Shown: one piece after another, positions 62,869-64,000 of the stretch
Position numbering within the stretch: position 1 is the first letter of the stretch
How the letters are laid out: every line of letters starts with the position of its first letter
From: Butyrivibrio hungatei NK4A153
GTDB taxonomy: Bacteria > Bacillota > Clostridia > Lachnospirales > Lachnospiraceae
Direction: 5' to 3'
Length of the DNA: 64,000 nucleotides
Assembly: GCF_000424465.1 (NCBI RefSeq)
Contig: NZ_AUJY01000012.1
Location: 1-64,000 of the forward strand
Notes under the pieces: generated by a model
Seen by the model: the letters and a program-made list of their open reading frames with translations, nothing else
The model's database searches: none
What the model was told of the DNA's origin: nothing
Made by a program: the position numbers and the translations under genes

Positions 62869-64000
62869 TTATTGTTTTTGTTCCAAGAGATTATCATTAT
62901 CAATGTTATCAATGTTGTATTTTTCAAACCATTCGGCTCTGGGAATGGATCTGCAACTGTTTTTCCCGTAGAAAGCTGAAGTCATATAGCTATTTATGTT
63001 TTCAGGGTCTGAAAATACAGGCATATGCATAAGAGGACCCTGCTCAAAGTTTATTTCGGGTACAACGACATCAGTGACTGTGGGATCTTCCATAAGTTGT
63101 TTTTGCAATCTCATTTGATTCCTGAAATCATCGGCTTGTCCGGAAAGATAATAGTCAAGGCAGATATAATCGGTATATTCTTTTACGCCGTGCCTTCCAA
63201 GAACCATAATAAACATGATGGCAATTACGCTTAATATTGTTCCGATTGTTTCGGCATATTCCGGAAGTCGGAACTTGATACTCTTTACTGTATAAGCCCA
63301 GCCGCACAGATATATGACTATAGCGATCATACATGAAAAGCATATCCACAAGTTAAAGTTCATATAGCCTGAAGACGGTGTGTTGCCGGTATACATTCTG
63401 GGAGCATAGACGCTCGCATTTAGAAGGAACAGTGTTATAACGAATAACAGCGGATGTGCAAATACATGATTGTTTATATTAAATCTGTTTTGTTTAAAAA
63501 ACGCACATGTAATAAGCACTACTATAATAAGAGCAATGAGAATAAAGCTCTTTTCCGCAAAGAAGTATGTTGCGGCATCTTGTACTGAAAAAACTATACT
63601 GCTAACTATTGTTGCGATTAAACCACCGGCAGGTTCAGCACCTTCAGCTAAATCTGCGGCTGCCCTGTTTGCATTTCCGGGAGCAATCATGCTGATTCCA
63701 AGACCAATTAATTCCAAAACATAAGGAATGATCAAGAAAAGATCTTTTTTATCGCTTCTATTCTCTATCATGTATTTGACGAGCAAAAGAATAATCCCTG
63801 ACAAGAAAACCAGGAGAGAAGCAGGATATGTAGCGCCTCCCAATAAGGTATATCCAAGCGAGATCCATATCAGATCTGATAGTTTGTTAAGTGTTAAAAA
63901 TCGATCTGTAAGAGCAATCGTGACAAGCGATAAGCAGAATGGCATGCAGTAATGTATACAGCCAACCCACCAGAAAAATGCTGCTTTCTGTGAAGGAACC
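62869..64000 (-). CDS. Polytopic membrane protein, DUF6056-like (N-terminus beyond window)
   Basis: The frame is open to the right edge: residues VPSQKAAFFWWVGCIHYC precede the first internal Met at 63945. So the true start lies outside and 377 residues are visible. About eight spans, then a soluble C-terminal domain (DEDF-rich; FEQGPLMHMPVFSDPENINSY). Same orientation as the 61-62.8 kb gene and similar in build, suggesting a surface-polysaccharide cluster that continues past the window. Confidence 0.65.
   Translation of the reverse strand, partial: VPSQKAAFFWWVGCIHYCMPFCLSLVTIALTDRFLTLNKLSDLIWISLGYTLLGGATYPASLLVFLSGIILLLVKYMIENRSDKKDLFLIIPYVLELIGLGISMIAPGNANRAAADLAEGAEPAGGLIATIVSSIVFSVQDAATYFFAEKSFILIALIIVVLITCAFFKQNRFNINNHVFAHPLLFVITLFLLNASVYAPRMYTGNTPSSGYMNFNLWICFSCMIAIVIYLCGWAYTVKSIKFRLPEYAETIGTILSVIAIMFIMVLGRHGVKEYTDYICLDYYLSGQADDFRNQMRLQKQLMEDPTVTDVVVPEINFEQGPLMHMPVFSDPENINSYMTSAFYGKNSCRSIPRAEWFEKYNIDNIDNDNLLEQKQ

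Noticed and set aside
62842..62870. Hairpin GCGCCACCAT..ATGGCGCC as a terminator between the two right-end membrane genes
   Set aside because: The stem needs a 3-nt bulge and there is no T-tract on the minus strand, the direction of transcription.

Overview
The window looks like the chromosome of a low-to-moderate GC, strictly anaerobic member of the Lachnospiraceae, with a Butyrivibrio/Pseudobutyrivibrio-like lifestyle the best guess. The reasons are an oxygen-sensitive class III ribonucleotide reductase (nrdD/nrdG), a flavodiiron oxygen-scavenging protein, a proline T-box in front of an archaeal/eukaryal-type prolyl-tRNA synthetase, clostripain-type peptidases, many family-1 solute-binding lipoproteins and strong AGGAGG-type ribosome sites. 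The cell-division/translation cluster rqcP-divIC-tilS-hpt-ftsH lacks the sporulation genes that lie inside it in spore formers, which fits a non-sporulating lineage. The genus is inference; no rRNA is present.

Left third (1-21 kb): the edge cuts an IS91-family transposase. Then come cstA with a coupled unknown gene (minus strand), a MIF-family protein, a membrane-anchored clostripain-like peptidase, a Nudix-ylmH-exonuclease run, and an unusual minus-strand protein joining a D-Ala-D-Ala carboxypeptidase to a DUF4015 glycosidase-like domain. These are followed by trmB-trxA, a membrane SH3 protein with tandem 16-residue RRDDGYPP repeats, murI, nrdD/nrdG with an NrdR box, a KDG-kinase-like sugar kinase, and the T-box/proS unit.

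Middle (21-31 kb): an all-minus-strand sensory block. It holds two lipoproteins in one operon, then an orphan solute-binding lipoprotein immediately upstream of a methyl-accepting chemotaxis protein, then two overlapping 7TMR-DISM-like GGDEF proteins. No permease genes accompany the binding proteins, so the block looks built for sensing (chemotaxis and c-di-GMP) rather than uptake. A second binding-protein/signalling pair, lipoprotein plus hybrid histidine kinase, lies at 43-47.6 kb.

31-43 kb is housekeeping: cca (possibly leaderless), a PEGA-domain protein, rqcP, divIC, tilS, hpt, ftsH, a GH13 alpha-glucan hydrolase, fba, greA and a flavin-reductase-fold protein. 47.6-57.9 kb carries fprA, a secreted DUF5722 glycosidase-like protein, a CbbX/SpoVK-type AAA ATPase, tRNA-Pro(CGG), an Xre regulator, a small membrane protein and a MoxR-DUF58-transglutaminase cassette. 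57.9-61.1 kb is a compact ECF sigma/membrane protein/ABC transporter module bracketed by two nearly identical copies of one terminator hairpin. The right end holds two polytopic membrane proteins, the last truncated by the edge.
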